Shown here piece by piece: positions 31,377-42,634 of a stretch of 64,000 nucleotides of DNA (the first letter of the stretch is position 1; each line of letters opens with the position of its first letter). The DNA comes from Adenophora triphylla var. japonica (Eukaryota; Streptophyta; Magnoliopsida; Asterales; Campanulaceae). Both the position numbers and the translations under genes were made by a program. The stretch is from the NCBI GenBank assembly GCA_022495995.1, contig JAFEMH010000075.1, positions 310,001 to 374,000 of the forward strand. Reading direction: 5' to 3'. Under the pieces are notes generated by a model, which saw only the letters and a program-made list of their open reading frames with translations, did not search any database and was not told the DNA's origin.

Positions 31377-34360
31377 ATTCATTCAGTCTTGTAGGTTCTA
31401 GTGTGTCTTTCTTACGTCCATTTTGGGCATTGATATGTAATGTCCACTTTGAACTAGTTACTTCGATAATAAAAAAGGTCTTTCTTTCTTTTCTCTCTAG
31501 ACTTGAGACATAATCTCGCATTACTTTCAAGAAGATTGTTTTATTTATAATTATCACTTGGTTGCTAATCTCACTGATAAACTCACCGGCTAATAAAGTA
31601 AACAATGAATGAATGCTTTGATTGGAGTAAACAACTCACCGTTCCTTCTTCATATACACCATCCCTATACACCCTTCTCTTATACACTCCCTCCATACTC
31701 CACCATATACTTTTCATACACTCCTTGTACATACCCGTTATACCTTCTCAAACATACACTTCCCCAAATACACCCTCCCCCGCTTGACCTCCTTTCCATA
31801 TGATCAAGACAAGCACAAAGACCGTTGTTGCTCATCATCAGAAAATAGCTGCTCACGCCAATGCATGATGCAAAGGGTTGTTCTTATCCTTCGCAAGTGC
31901 TACATAAATATCAACTAGGGGCTCACCAACCCCCCAATCTCGCGTCTCCTCTGTTTTTTTCCATTTGATCGTTAAGCTTTCATTGAATATGCTCACATAT
32001 CTTTCTCATGGTCTGAATATATTTTGCCTTACATTAATAAGTCGGTTAAATGAGTTTTACATTTATCTTAAAATACTCTTTTGAGAATGCTATCCAGTAG
32101 CGATTGAAGCTTAAACCTCTCACCATAGGAAGCCATAACCTTATCCTCACTAAATAAATACCCTTTCATTTCAAGATCGACAAGTTTTGAAACCCTAAGG
32201 AAGAAGCCCATACTAGGGGCTCCCCTGACTCACAAAGCTCAAGAAAGGCGAAATGCGAAAGAAACTCATACAAGGACCTCACTCGACTCACAAAAGAAGG
32301 GACCATCTCCAAGCCCAAGAGGGAAAAGGTAAATGCATCCTAAGGCGTACGCTAGGGGCTATCGCGAGCAAACAAATCCGAAGGCTTTTCGAGAAGATGG
32401 TGTTAAAAAAAAAAAAAGAGACATCGAGTGAAAGCCCTATCGTGATCAAGTTACCTGCTGAAAGGTTGTGAAAATGAGACATCGAGTGAAAGTCCTATCA
32501 TGATCAAGTTACCTGCTGAAATCACAACAAACTCGCGAGAAGAAGCAACAAAGATTCCCTCTTGGACAAATCCCGTAAACCAATTCCAAGTCCATCCTCT
32601 CACTTTTAGAGGATTCCATCACCACCCTTGACCTTATCAAAATCAAAGTTAACCTCACTCTTAGAGGTTACAAGAAGCAAAGAACAAGAAAATCCCTTCA
32701 CCTTAGAAATTCCAAACACATCCCTCAAGCCAACCTCTCAACAAATGGCCCAGCCGACCTCTCACTTTAAGAGGTCATGTTAAGCATCACCTAATGGTCG
32801 ATCGCAACCCAAAGACCAGCTACAACCTCTACCGGATGGCATTCTCATTCTGAGTCACTTGTTATCCTATGTGAGCATATTGCATACTCTCGCCAAGTTT
32901 GGGAACTCGTCCTATTCTTGAAATTCGTTTAATCGACTCTTCAAACACTGTCTGCAAAAGTCTCACTGGGGCTTCGCATCCGTGCCTCTCAGCGGCACTC
33001 CGGTAAAAGCAAGGAGACGCGCGCCAGGGACTACTCCCCTCGGCTTGCGAGAACGAAGGAACAATGAATCTTAACTCGAAAGACAGAAAAATAGAAGGGG
33101 CTATAATCAGTCAAATCCCAATTTTTCTTCCACTCCAGTCTTGTTTCTTCCACTCCAGTCTTGTTTCTTCCACTCCAGTCTTTTTTCTATTTTTCATTCT
33201 TTCCCATGAAGAAGATCAATGCAGTGGCAGCCTACACGAAAATTACCACCAGTCAGCCCAGAGCAGCAAGCAACAACGGAACATCCTTCTCCTTCTAAAG
33301 TCAAACCAGATTTCACCATCGATCAATCCTCTCTCTCTTATTCCAACTTCTAATCAAAGTAGTCATTATTTGTTTACTTATATAATTGGAATTTGATAAA
33401 CCAATCAGTGAGGTCCATTCTCGAGCAATCAAAACATAATTCTGAATAAAACAAATCTTCAAATGTCTCGACAAGTCTTATTTTCTACAATCTAGGAAGA
33501 GCCAAACACTGTCTTTCTGTCAGCAGGGGCTTCCATACACTTTTCTACACCTAGTGATGCTTATACTCTCCCAAAAGAGTCAAACCCAAAAGCGAGAGTG
33601 TCATACACGAATTCGGGATCCACTCCCACTTTCGAAAAAATGTGCCCCTGCACATATGCATTTCCGAGTCTTGTCCAAGTAACTGATTGACTATTGTTCA
33701 AAACGAGGGGTCGCCTCCATGGCCGCAAGATGACTCTGTCTGCAATAGGGATACATTGAATCTCTCCAAGCCGGGGCTTTTGTTAAGCTGTTCTCTCAGG
33801 CTCTCTTCAGGTTTGCTTTGCATCATCAACTGGGGCTTCGCCATTCCCTTCAGGTCTGCTTTGCATCATCAACTGGGGCTTCGCTATTCATCATCAATTG
33901 GGGCTTCGCCAAGGTAACTTCATCAAACATTGGGGCTCCCCTCAACAAAAATGGGTCGAATATGTGGTCCTTCAGAAAAAGCCAGGGGCTCTAACAAGAA
34001 TCGTGGCTCCAATGAAGTCATATCTAGCAAGAAGGGCATCCCTTGTCATCAAGATCAGCATGTGGCAAACTCTTTGAGTTAGTTAGAAATATAATTAATC
34101 ATAAGGCCTCCTTATCAAAATAACATACTTTCAAAAGGCCACCCTCTTTGGCACCTTGTTTACAAAAGTCACTCTTTGGTCTCCACAAATTTTCAAACTC
34201 TTCAAGTCTACCAAAGACGCCTCTCTGTGACTCTTAAGATGACTCGGTCCTACCCCTTATCTCTGGACATCAAACTTATCCAACCCCATCTTCTATCATA
34301 AAACACCTACTCAGCCTCGCCCTGCTTAAAACATAACCTTTTTGCTCAAATTGCCTTGTT
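31377..34360 (+). other. Non-coding interior of element D with CCTCT hairpins and short repeats
   Basis: No protein is recognised. Hairpins with a shared CCTCT/AGAGG core lie at 32594-32614, 32650-32670 and 32756-32776. CTTCCACTCCAGTCTTGTTT is repeated three times at 33124-33182. A roughly 35 bp unit containing CATCATCAACTGGGGCTTCG is repeated three times at about 33805-33912. A C/T/A low-complexity patch lies at 31640-31790. The sequence is colinear with element E, including the site where C inserted in E (33712-33778 here is uninterrupted). Confidence 0.7.
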
Positions 34361-34364
34361 CAGA

Positions 34365-34960
34365 AGTGCCACAAATCTAAACCCTAGCCTCAAGCCTAGG
34401 TGACCAAAAACCTCTCTAAACCCTAGCCGCAAGCCTAGGTAACAAAAAACCTCTCAAAACCCTAGCTTCAAGCCTAGGAGACAAGTACCTTTCTAAACCC
34501 TAGCCGCAAGCCTAGGTGACCAAAAACCTCTCAAAACCCTAGCTTCAAGCCTAGGAGACAAATACCTTTCTAAATCCTAGCCCCAAGCCTAGGTAACAAA
34601 TCTCCTCTCTAAATCCTAGCCTCAAGCAAAAACTCCTCTCTAAGCCCTAGCCTTAAGCCTAGGTGACAAATACCTTTCTAAGCCCTAGCCTTAAGCCTAG
34701 ATGACAAAACTCCTCTCTAAACCCTAGCCTTAAGCCTAGGTGCCAAATACCTCTCTAAACCCTAGCCTCAAGCCTAGATGACAAATACCTCTCTAAACCC
34801 TAGCCTTAAGCCTAGGTGACAAATACCTTTCTAAGCCCTAGCCTTAAGCCTAGATGACAAAACTCCTCTCTAAACCCTAGCCTTAAGCCTAGGTGAAAAA
34901 TACCTCTCTAAACCCTAGCCTTAAGCCTAGGAGACAAGACTCCTCTCTAAAGACTTAGCA
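34365..34960 (+). repeat. 36-38 bp tandem repeat with CCTAG/CTAGG arms
   Basis: About 15 units of CTAAACCCTAGCCTTAAG followed by CCTAGGTGACAAATACC. CCTAG and CTAGG can pair around CCTTAAGC or CCTCAAGC. The variation is mostly in the loop and in the linker. Confidence 0.88.
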
Positions 34961-35044
34961 ATAATCCAAATCTTTTAATCTCTTGGTTCTTCGGCTTGGG
35001 AAGCCATAATAATCCCAATCAATTCACACAACTATTCCTCATCA

Positions 35045-35915
35045 ATTAAACAGTAGCCTAAGTCCTTTGGCAGCTACAGTTTTCATCATTAGTGGCCTAA
35101 GTCCTTTGGCAGCCACCATTCTTCATCAATAAGCAGTAGCCTAAGTCCTTTGGCAGCTACAGTTACCAGTTTTCATCAATAGTGGCCTAAGTCCTTCCGG
35201 CAGCCACGATCATCGATAATTGTAGCCTAAGTCCTTTGGCAGCTACAGTTATCAATCTCCATCAATAGTGGCCTAAGTCCTTCCGGCAGCCACGATCATC
35301 GATAATTGTAGCTTAAGTCCTTTGGCAGCTACAGTTATCAATCTCCATCAATAGTGGCCTAAGTCCTTCCGGCAGCCACGATCATCGATAATTGTAGCCT
35401 AAGTCCTTTGGCAGCTACAGTTATCAATCTTCATCAATAGTGGCCTAAGTCCTTCCGGCAGCCACGATCATCGATAATTGTAGCCTAAGTCCTTTGGCGG
35501 CTACGATTATCAATCTCCATCAATAGTGGCCTAAGTCCTTCCGGCAGCCACGATCATCGATAATTGTAGCCTAAGTCCTTTGGCAGCTACAGTTATCAAT
35601 CTTCATCAATAGTGGCCTAAGTCCTTCCGGCAGCCACGATCATCGATAATTGTAGCCTAAGTCCTTTGGCAGCTACAGTTATCAATCTCCATCAATAGTG
35701 GCCTAAGTCCTTCCGGCAGTCACGATCATCGATAATTGTAGCCTAGGTCCTTTGGCAGCTACAGTTATCAATCTCCATCAATAGTGGCCTAAGTCCTTCC
35801 GGCAGCCACGATCATCGATAATTGTAGCCTAATTCCTTTGGCAGCTACGGTTTTTCCACAAACTTCGCAGCAATAGTGGCCTAAGTCCTTCCGACAGCCA
35901 CGATCATCGACTCTT
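35045..35915 (+). repeat. ~88 bp tandem repeat: alternating GTAGC/GCTAC and GTGGC/GCCAC hairpins
   Basis: About ten double units. One half is GTAGC, CTAAGTCCTTTGGCA, GCTAC. The other is GTGGC, CTAAGTCCTTCCGGCA, GCCAC, followed by GATCATCGATAATT. The A-T pair inside the first stem is a G-C pair in the second. An early copy (35091) carries the GTGGC/GCCAC stem with the CTTTGGCA loop, so stem and loop changed separately. Confidence 0.9.
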
Positions 35916-36004
35916 TCTTTTCCTCGCCTCGGTCATAGCGTTTGACCAGACTTTTAATAATATCGCTTTTTTTCAAAATTAACTTTTGTTATTATTTATA
36001 ACTC

Positions 36005-36275
36005 AAATTTCTATTTTTTCGGGGTGACTCCCACAGAGTCAAATTTCTATTTTTTCGGGGTGACTCCCACAGAGTCAAAATTATTCTTTTTCGGGGTGAC
36101 TCCCACAGAGTCAAATTTCTATTTTTTAGGGGTGACTCCCACAGAGTCAAATTTCTTATTTTTTTGGGGTGACTCCCACAGAGTCAAATTTCTATTTTTT
36201 CGGGGTGACTCCCACAGAGTCAAAATTCTATTTTTTCGGGGTGACTCCCACAGAGTCAAAATTCTATTTCTTGGG
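36005..36275 (+). repeat. ~35 bp repeat with TGACTC/GAGTCA hairpins
   Basis: Eight copies of GGGGTGACTCCCACAGAGTC plus an A/T-rich linker. Each holds a perfect TGACTC/GAGTCA stem with loop CCACA. Open frames through it (36024-36278) are due to the period. Confidence 0.9.
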
Positions 36276-36432
36276 TGACGACCGCAGAGTCAGGCGTTGG
36301 GTGACGACCGCAGAGTCAGGCGTTGGGTGACGACCGCAGAGTCAGGCGTTGGGTGACGACCGCAGAGTCAGGCGTTGGGTGACGACCGCAGAGTCAGCCG
36401 TTGGGTGACGACCGCACAGTCAGATGTTGAGT
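36276..36432 (+). repeat. 26 bp repeat GGGTGACGACCGCAGAGTCA
   Basis: Six units joined by GGCGTT. TGAC and GTCA arms are kept, so it is a derivative of the preceding array with a different loop. The last unit shades into TGATTCCCACACAATCA, which still pairs. Confidence 0.85.
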
Positions 36433-36732
36433 GATTCCCACACAATCATATCTTCGGTTTGAGACGTCGCACATCCGCCATTCTCGGGTACTAAACGCCC
36501 ACTTTTTCTGAACTACGACTTGGCTTGATTCCTATTGGGATACGTAGGTAGCCCGATGTGGGTCCAGCCGCTCGACCTACCTGGTCATCTTCCATTTGTG
36601 ACTCAGCTCGAGTCCAAACCTCATATCCGCAAGATCATTATTTCACCTCCTGAAATCCCTTTTTTCAGGACGGCTCCTATTCTTTTATCGTCGACCCCAC
36701 TTGTCTTACAAGAAGCGTCGCCGAGGGGCTAC
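36433..36732 (+). other. 3' tail of element D: conserved hairpin motif and polypurine tract
   Basis: A clean CTACG/CGTAG motif lies at 36510-36553 (GAACTACGACTTGG, then GGGATACGTAGGTAGCC). The polypurine tract CGAGGGGCTAC at 36722-36732 abuts the 3' LTR. The arrangement is the same as in C (43714-43934). Confidence 0.75.
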
Positions 36733-37827
36733 TGTTAGTACCCGGTCCGAAAAAAGGTATTCTAAATACTTGGGCCCGGTTTAATATAAAAAACCCTAAA
36801 AGAATTTCACCCTTCGTCCGTACCTCCGCCGTCATTGCATGCGTGGAAAGTACGCCAGATCAAAGTGCCGATCGGCCCTTTATTCGATGTATGGCCGATC
36901 GACCCTTTTGTTTGGTGCCGATCGAACCTTCAATCATTGTGCCGATCGTCCCTTTATTTTGTACCGATCGACCCTTATATTTAGGGCCGATCGACCCTTC
37001 AGCTGGCCCAGCCCAAGTACCGAAACACTATAAATAGGGGTGACCGGTTCCCCAATTTCAACACACAATTCATTCGGGAGAAGCGAGATTACACTTGCTT
37101 TACCCGTATTTCTTCCCACATTCTTCGAATCGCCCTAGATTCGATCCCAAAGTCTTGCTACAATTGGTAAGGCTCTTTTTAATATTTTTGTTCTCTATTA
37201 TTATTATTGTTATGTTAGAATAAATTTACTTGCATGCTTAATATGTTTTAATTATTCCTTTATGCTAGATTTAGGACTATTTTAATATATTTAAATATGT
37301 ATAGCCGAGGATGATCTAAGGTTTCGCCCAAGAAAACACAATGGATCTAGGAACTATTTCTTTCCTTCCACCTTAGTTATAATTATCCCATGATCAACAA
37401 TTCCCCAAGGATGAACGTTGATTAGTGCACCTTCCGAGGGCCTAACTCAAAGGTTCTAGGGTGTGATCATCAATTAATTCTTTCTCTCCCCTCCTCCTTA
37501 TGCATGATCCCGTTTCTTCTATCTATTCCTGTAAACACCGCACACAACCAACACCCCACATGCTAGAAAGACCGATTCGTCGGGCAATAGGAGTGATAGC
37601 GTTTCTTCTTCTGTTGTAACTTGACCCCCGAACCCAATTAACTGTTTAGCCTTTTTTCAAAGCTTTGGGCTATATCAAAGTGGCGTGGCGACTCTCAAAA
37701 TTAAACTAATATTTTAATATGGTTTAAAGAGAGTGTCACTAAATGAATATCCCATTTTGATCCGACATTATATGATTAACTATTTTAAACCTCCGAATGC
37801 GCGTTGCATCGGGACGGGGTATTCACA
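36733..37827 (+). repeat. 3' LTR of element D
   Basis: Same length as the 5' LTR (1095 bp), no indels, about ten substitutions by eye. CGATCG palindromes lie at about 36867-36997 and the TATA box at 37029-37038. Followed by target duplication ATAAC. Confidence 0.93.
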
Positions 37828-37832
37828 ATAAC

Positions 37833-38299
37833 TTACAATATTTCACAAGATTTAAACAACCAAGAGTTTAAGATGATCAAAAGGAATTCAACTAATCTAA
37901 ATAATGCTTTTTCTTAATAAAATCCTATATAATGCTATACTAACTTATGAAGCTTCAATATACTTTCTAAAATATCCCTAAGTTTCTTTTCCTGGTAATT
38001 TCTAAGTTTATAGGAAATATGAAGAGAAAGGGAAAGTCATTATCCTAAGGCAATTGGCAAGCAAAAAGAGAAGTAATTTTGTCATCTTATAGGGATTTTT
38101 TTTAATGAAAAACATGATGCATATATATAGAAAGATAAAAAGAAATGTAACTAAAAAAAAAGGAAAAAAACTTAAACTAAAAAATAATAAAAATAGATAG
38201 ATACCCCCCCCCACACATGAGGTAAACATTGTCATCAATGTTTTAAGGACATATGAAAGGGGGGAGGGTGAAGAAATATTTACTTGGGATGAGAGGTTT

Positions 38300-38342
<43 letters not shown>

Positions 38343-38521
38343 GATGAAGTAAAAATGGGGTAGAGGGAAGAGTTATGTCTGTTTGGTTGAATCGACACAT
38401 CTCCCAAAACGAGGTACACGGCCGAACCAACAAAACAGCACGGCCGCTCCCCTAAACTGAGTTAACTCAGTTTCATCCATTCTTGAACGTACGGCCGTGT
38501 CATTTTAAGTGCACGGCTGAA
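37833..38521 (-). mobile_element. Element F internal region, right part
   Basis: Resumes after D. It contains a second C-run, ACCCCCCCCCCACACATG (about 38202-38219), resembling an internal polypurine tract on the minus strand, and an (AG)n run at 38303-38339. Further ACGGCCG motifs lie at 38417-38518 and a 14 bp palindrome CTGAGTTAACTCAG at 38457-38470. No protein is recognised. Confidence 0.5.
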
Positions 38522-40493
38522 TGTGCGCTCGCCAAAAAAATAAAAATAAAGGAGTCGCCACGCCATTTTTAGAGGAAACATTGAAAACCTTTTTGGAAGA
38601 GAAAATGGGTTCGGGGGTCAAGTTACTTGTTGGGAAGAACCGAGAGTTCACCCAACACGCCTCGTCCATAGACGAGTCTTTCTATTGTTCAACATTCAAA
38701 ACATTCATATGTGTGTGCGAAGTGTGTATGACAAGATATGTGTAAAATGCATAAGAGTGCTTTGTTTTATTACTCAACAAGGGGAATTACAATTTGTAAG
38801 CCATTTGCCATGGGAGGCCACATCCCATTTACAACTAAGAGAATAGCACTTACAACTGAAATGGAACCTACTGCAGATGACTCATTGTGTCGCGTGACAT
38901 AGGATCTGAGGGATCAAATGTGTCGCGTGGCACAACAAAGCAATCTGCAGAGGTTTTACAAAACCACACTGCAACAACACCAAATGATCACAAAACCATG
39001 ATACCACATAACATGAACACAGGGATCAATATTTACAACTTAAATAATAGTCTCTACAGAGGTCTACTTGTGTCGCGTGACACAGGACTCCAAATGTCCA
39101 ATTGTGTCGCGTGACACAGGTTAACCATATGCAGAGACCTTACACTTTTGAAATCAGATCCAACAGAGGCCAAATTAAATCAATCAACAACATCCAAACA
39201 ATTCAGAAACCAACGAATTCACAATGGATTGACCAAGGGGATATAGATATAGGGAGACCCACACTCCCTTGGCCAATAAACGACAAATACCACAAAATTA
39301 CATTATGAATATCAATTGCATCCAACTAAGCTAATTTAAACAGAGGAATGGCAGTTGGGACTTGATAATTGAGGACGGACGGAGTCCAATTATCAAGTTC
39401 GGGAAATAAATTGCAACGGAGCAAACACAATAGCAAATATGAGATAAAAGTGAGGGAAGAGATTCGTTACCCTCGTAGTCCATGCTCCTTCAACCACGTT
39501 AGGTGGAAGGATCTTCAATCAGATTCAGAACGGAATGAGCTCAGATCGGAGTTGCTTTGTCGTTCCAAATTGGCTTGCGTGCTTGGGCTTTGGAACAGAA
39601 TAGGGGAAGGGAACGGCAATTGGTTTTAGGGTAGTTTGAGGTGGAACCAGGTTAGGCAGAGAAGGGGAAAGGTAACGGTGAGGAAGGACGACCTCTTGGC
39701 TTGGCGTTGTTGGGGGCGGCGTCGGTGAGCGAATTCAAGGTCCGGAACGGGGAAACGATTGATTGGATTTATGAGAGAGAGGGGAACGGATGAAGTAGCG
39801 GTTGTCGTTGGAGGAGGAAAACGGTGGTGAAGGGGTTTAGATCGGTGATAGGTATAGGGATGATGGAGGGATGGTCGGAGCGATTGGAATTGGTGGGCGT
39901 TGATTGGAGTTGGTGGCTGTTTGGGTAGAGAGAGAGGACGGGAAGGAGCTTGGTTGAGGAAGGATTGGTTTTGGGTTTGGTTTGGGTGAGGTCGCCGGTT
40001 GATTGGGGTGGAATTTGGGTGAAGGTTTGGCCGAAGAAGGGGAAGCTTGAGGGACGGCAATGGAGATCTCTTGTCTTTGCGTATAGAGAGAGAGAGGCTG
40101 TGAGTTGTGTGTGTGAGATCCTTTGACAAATGAACGTAAATTAGTATTTAAACAGTTGATTGGGAAATGCTTTATTTGGTCGCACGACCTCTCGTGTCCA
40201 ATTTCCATGCTTCAAGTTGTCGCACGACCAGCTACGCCCGTAACTGTTTCTGGCGCCAAAACCTGCTTCTGGAACATTTCGGGTTAATTCTTTAAAAGCC
40301 CAAAGCAGTTAATTCCCTGTAGGTCCTTTTGTTCGGGAAAAATACTAAAAAAACACTTCCTTCGCGGGAAACTTATAAAAAGTTCCCGAAAGTCTCGGAA
40401 TGGACCGGGAATTTACCAAAACGCCCCTTAGTGGAATTTTATCATTTAAAATGCACCTAAAAAGGGATCGCGAATTGGATTGGTGTACTCACA
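38522..40493 (-). repeat. 3' LTR of element E
   Basis: The minus strand starts TGTGAGTACACC at 40493, next to the polypurine tract GTCGAGGGGCTC. The low end (near 38522) is placed by analogy with the B LTR and could be off by some bases. A minus TATA-like TTTAAATACT lies near 40146-40153, with GGTCGCACGACC (40178-40189) and GTCGCACGAC (40219-40228) upstream of it. Four TGTCGCGTGACA-type palindromes lie at 38887-39117. The hairpin TGTTGGG/CCCAACA is at 38628-38657. Its R-U5 part is clearly related to the B LTR. Confidence 0.7.
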
Positions 40494-42634
40494 GAGCCCC
40501 TCGACAACGTCACTTATGGAAGAAGTGAGGTTGTCGATAAAAGGACCCAATCTCAATGAGCAGCAGGGGGATAAGGCGGAGGGCTGGACGGTGATCTGGG
40601 GAATCGGATGGCTGGACCTTTGGAGAAAGGATTCCTACGTATCCCTGGGAGGGAATTGAGCCGGTCGTAGTTCGGAAGAAACTAATTGAGGGGGGTCTGA
40701 ACATAGGGAAAGCTACTTGAAGGTCTCTTGACCTAGAAGGGATTATTTGAAGGTCTCTTGACCTAAAAGGGGAAATATTTGAAGGTCTCTTGACCTAAAC
40801 GAGATTGTTTGAAGGCATCACAACCTAATAGGGATCATTTGAAGGTCTCTTGACCTAACAGGGATTATTTGAAGGTCTCTTGACCTAAACGAGATTATTT
40901 GAAGGCATCACGACCTGAAAAGGATTATTTGAAGGTCTCTTGACCTGAAAGGGATCATTTGAAGGTCTCTTGACCTAAACGAGATTATTTGAAGGCATCA
41001 TAACCTGAAAGGGATTATTTGAAGGTCTCTTGACCTAAAAGGGATTATTTGAAGGTCTCTTGACCTAAAAGGGATTATTTGAAGGTCTCTTGACCTAAAA
41101 GGATAATTTGAAGGTCTCTTGACCTAAAAGTGGTTATTTTAAGGTCTCTTGACCTAAACGAGATCATTTGAAGGCATCACAACCTGAAAGGGATTATTTG
41201 AAGGTTTCTTGACCTAAAAGAGATTATTTGAAGGTGTCCAACCTGGAACAGGATTTAATGCTTCTAGCAAAGTAATCGACTGAGATATGCTTTCATACCT
41301 GTGCTGTGCTTACCTGTAGCTTTCGGAGGGTCCTATGCTACTACTGCTGTTGACAGTTGCTGGGTGCGGGGCGGTTTTTGTCGACTGTTGGCTTTGGGTT
41401 CTGGGACCTTTCCTGCTTTGACGGGAACTTTGCTTGCTGGGGATTGGATTCTTGTTCGTGCTTTGGCGGTGGGGCCTATCTTTGTTGACGGTTGACTTTT
41501 ATGTCTCGAGCTTTGCTTGGTAAGCCGGGGACTTTGATTGTTGGGCAGCGAACTCTTATTGACGCTTTGGCGGCAGGGCCATCTTTGTTGACGGTTGGCT
41601 TTGTGTCCCGAGCTTTGTTTGGTAAGCCGGGGACTTTGCTTGCTGGGCAGCGAACTCTTATTGACGCTTTGGCGGCGGGGCCATTGATCTTGATGCGCGC
41701 TGCTGGGGAGACTCAAATAGACACGGATTCTTTGTCTTGATCGTGCTTTGAGGAGCAATCTTTGAGATTCGGTGCAGCTTCGTTGATCATTGTACCTGCG
41801 GGGGTAGATGTAGCTGGGGGAGGGTCGCATGCTACTGCTTGATGACCGTGGCTGCCGGAGGGATCTATACCACTTGTCGATGCTTACTGGGTGGCCGTTC
41901 ACGGGACGGTCTTTGCAAAATAGGCTTTGAAGTCGTCTAGACTGGTGAGCATTATTGCCTGGATTATGGGGCAGCTAGGGCTCTTTTCTTTGACAAGCAC
42001 TGCTTGGAGGCTGAGGCAGCTAAGGCTCTTTCAGATGATGCTGGTGAGTCCGGGCCTGACGCAGATAATAAAGGCGGGGTCTGCCACCTGCAGGATTTGG
42101 AATTCTCGTCCCAAAATTGTGATTCGAGGGGCAATCCTCACGATCAGATTATGATCACTTGATTATTGTACCCTGCGGGGGGAAAACACAACACTTCTAG
42201 GCACTTTGCACTTTATTTGACTTTTTTCTTATGCATTATTAATCTTTTGTTGCACAAGTCCATCTCAGCTGGGGAGAATAGGAAGTAGGGATTTGGCTCG
42301 ACTTGACGAGCAAATATGTCTGTATCATTTGCTCTATGAGGGAACGAAAGTGTTTATAACGGGGTGGACCCCCTCCCATGAGGTGGGAAAATAAAATGGC
42401 GCAGCTAGACAAGTCAGGGACGCTTCCGAGAGTACAGATTGCAGCAGGTCCATTGCTAGTGAGGACAAAGTGTATTGCGCGTCAGAAACAGCCAGCAGCA
42501 GAGAAAGTTCAGAGAATGATCCCGGCTTGATGAAGCCCCAGTTGACAGTGCAAAGCAAACCTGGAGGGAATCTGGTAAGGGGAGCCGGAGGGATACCTTA
42601 ACCAAAGCCCCAGCTTGAGGTAATTCCATGCAGC
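40494..42634 (-). mobile_element. Element E internal region, part 1, with AGGTC/GACCT array
   Basis: Starts with the polypurine tract (40494-40505) and a CTACG/CGTAG motif (40630-40674). About 18 units of roughly 30 bp (about 40715-41250) carry AGGTC-TCTT-GACCT hairpins with the linker AAAGGGATTATTTGA. A 111 bp unit with TTGACGCTTTGGCGGC is repeated about 2.5 times at 41402-41690. Near 42520-42570 the sequence matches D (33800) in reverse complement. No gag or pol is seen. It ends at the GCAGC duplication, where C inserted. Confidence 0.75.

Larger units (their letters stand above)
27275..37827 (+). mobile_element. Element D: non-autonomous Tat-type LTR retrotransposon
   Basis: Two 1095 bp LTRs (27275-28369 and 36733-37827) differ at about ten positions by eye. 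They are flanked by the target duplication ATAAC (27270-27274 and 37828-37832). A primer-binding site follows the 5' LTR and the polypurine tract CGAGGGGCTAC precedes the 3' LTR. The 8.4 kb interior has a gag remnant but no protease, reverse transcriptase or integrase, so movement would need enzymes in trans. LTR ends, primer site, polypurine tract and CGATCG palindromes match element C, making C-type elements the likely helpers. Confidence 0.93.

Noticed and set aside
35045..35915. Regular repeats that superficially resemble a CRISPR array
   Set aside because: Units are contiguous tandem copies without unique spacers, in a plant retrotransposon, with no cas genes.
36024..36278. Repetitive 84-codon open frame
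   Set aside because: Product of the TGACTC/GAGTCA tandem array, not a gene.
39626..40208. Proline/serine-rich minus-strand frames in the E LTR
   Set aside because: They lie wholly within an LTR and look like chance frames in G/T-rich sequence.
41333..41902. 189-codon minus-strand frame with SVNKSSLP repeats
   Set aside because: Produced by the 111 bp tandem repeat in E; no recognised domain.
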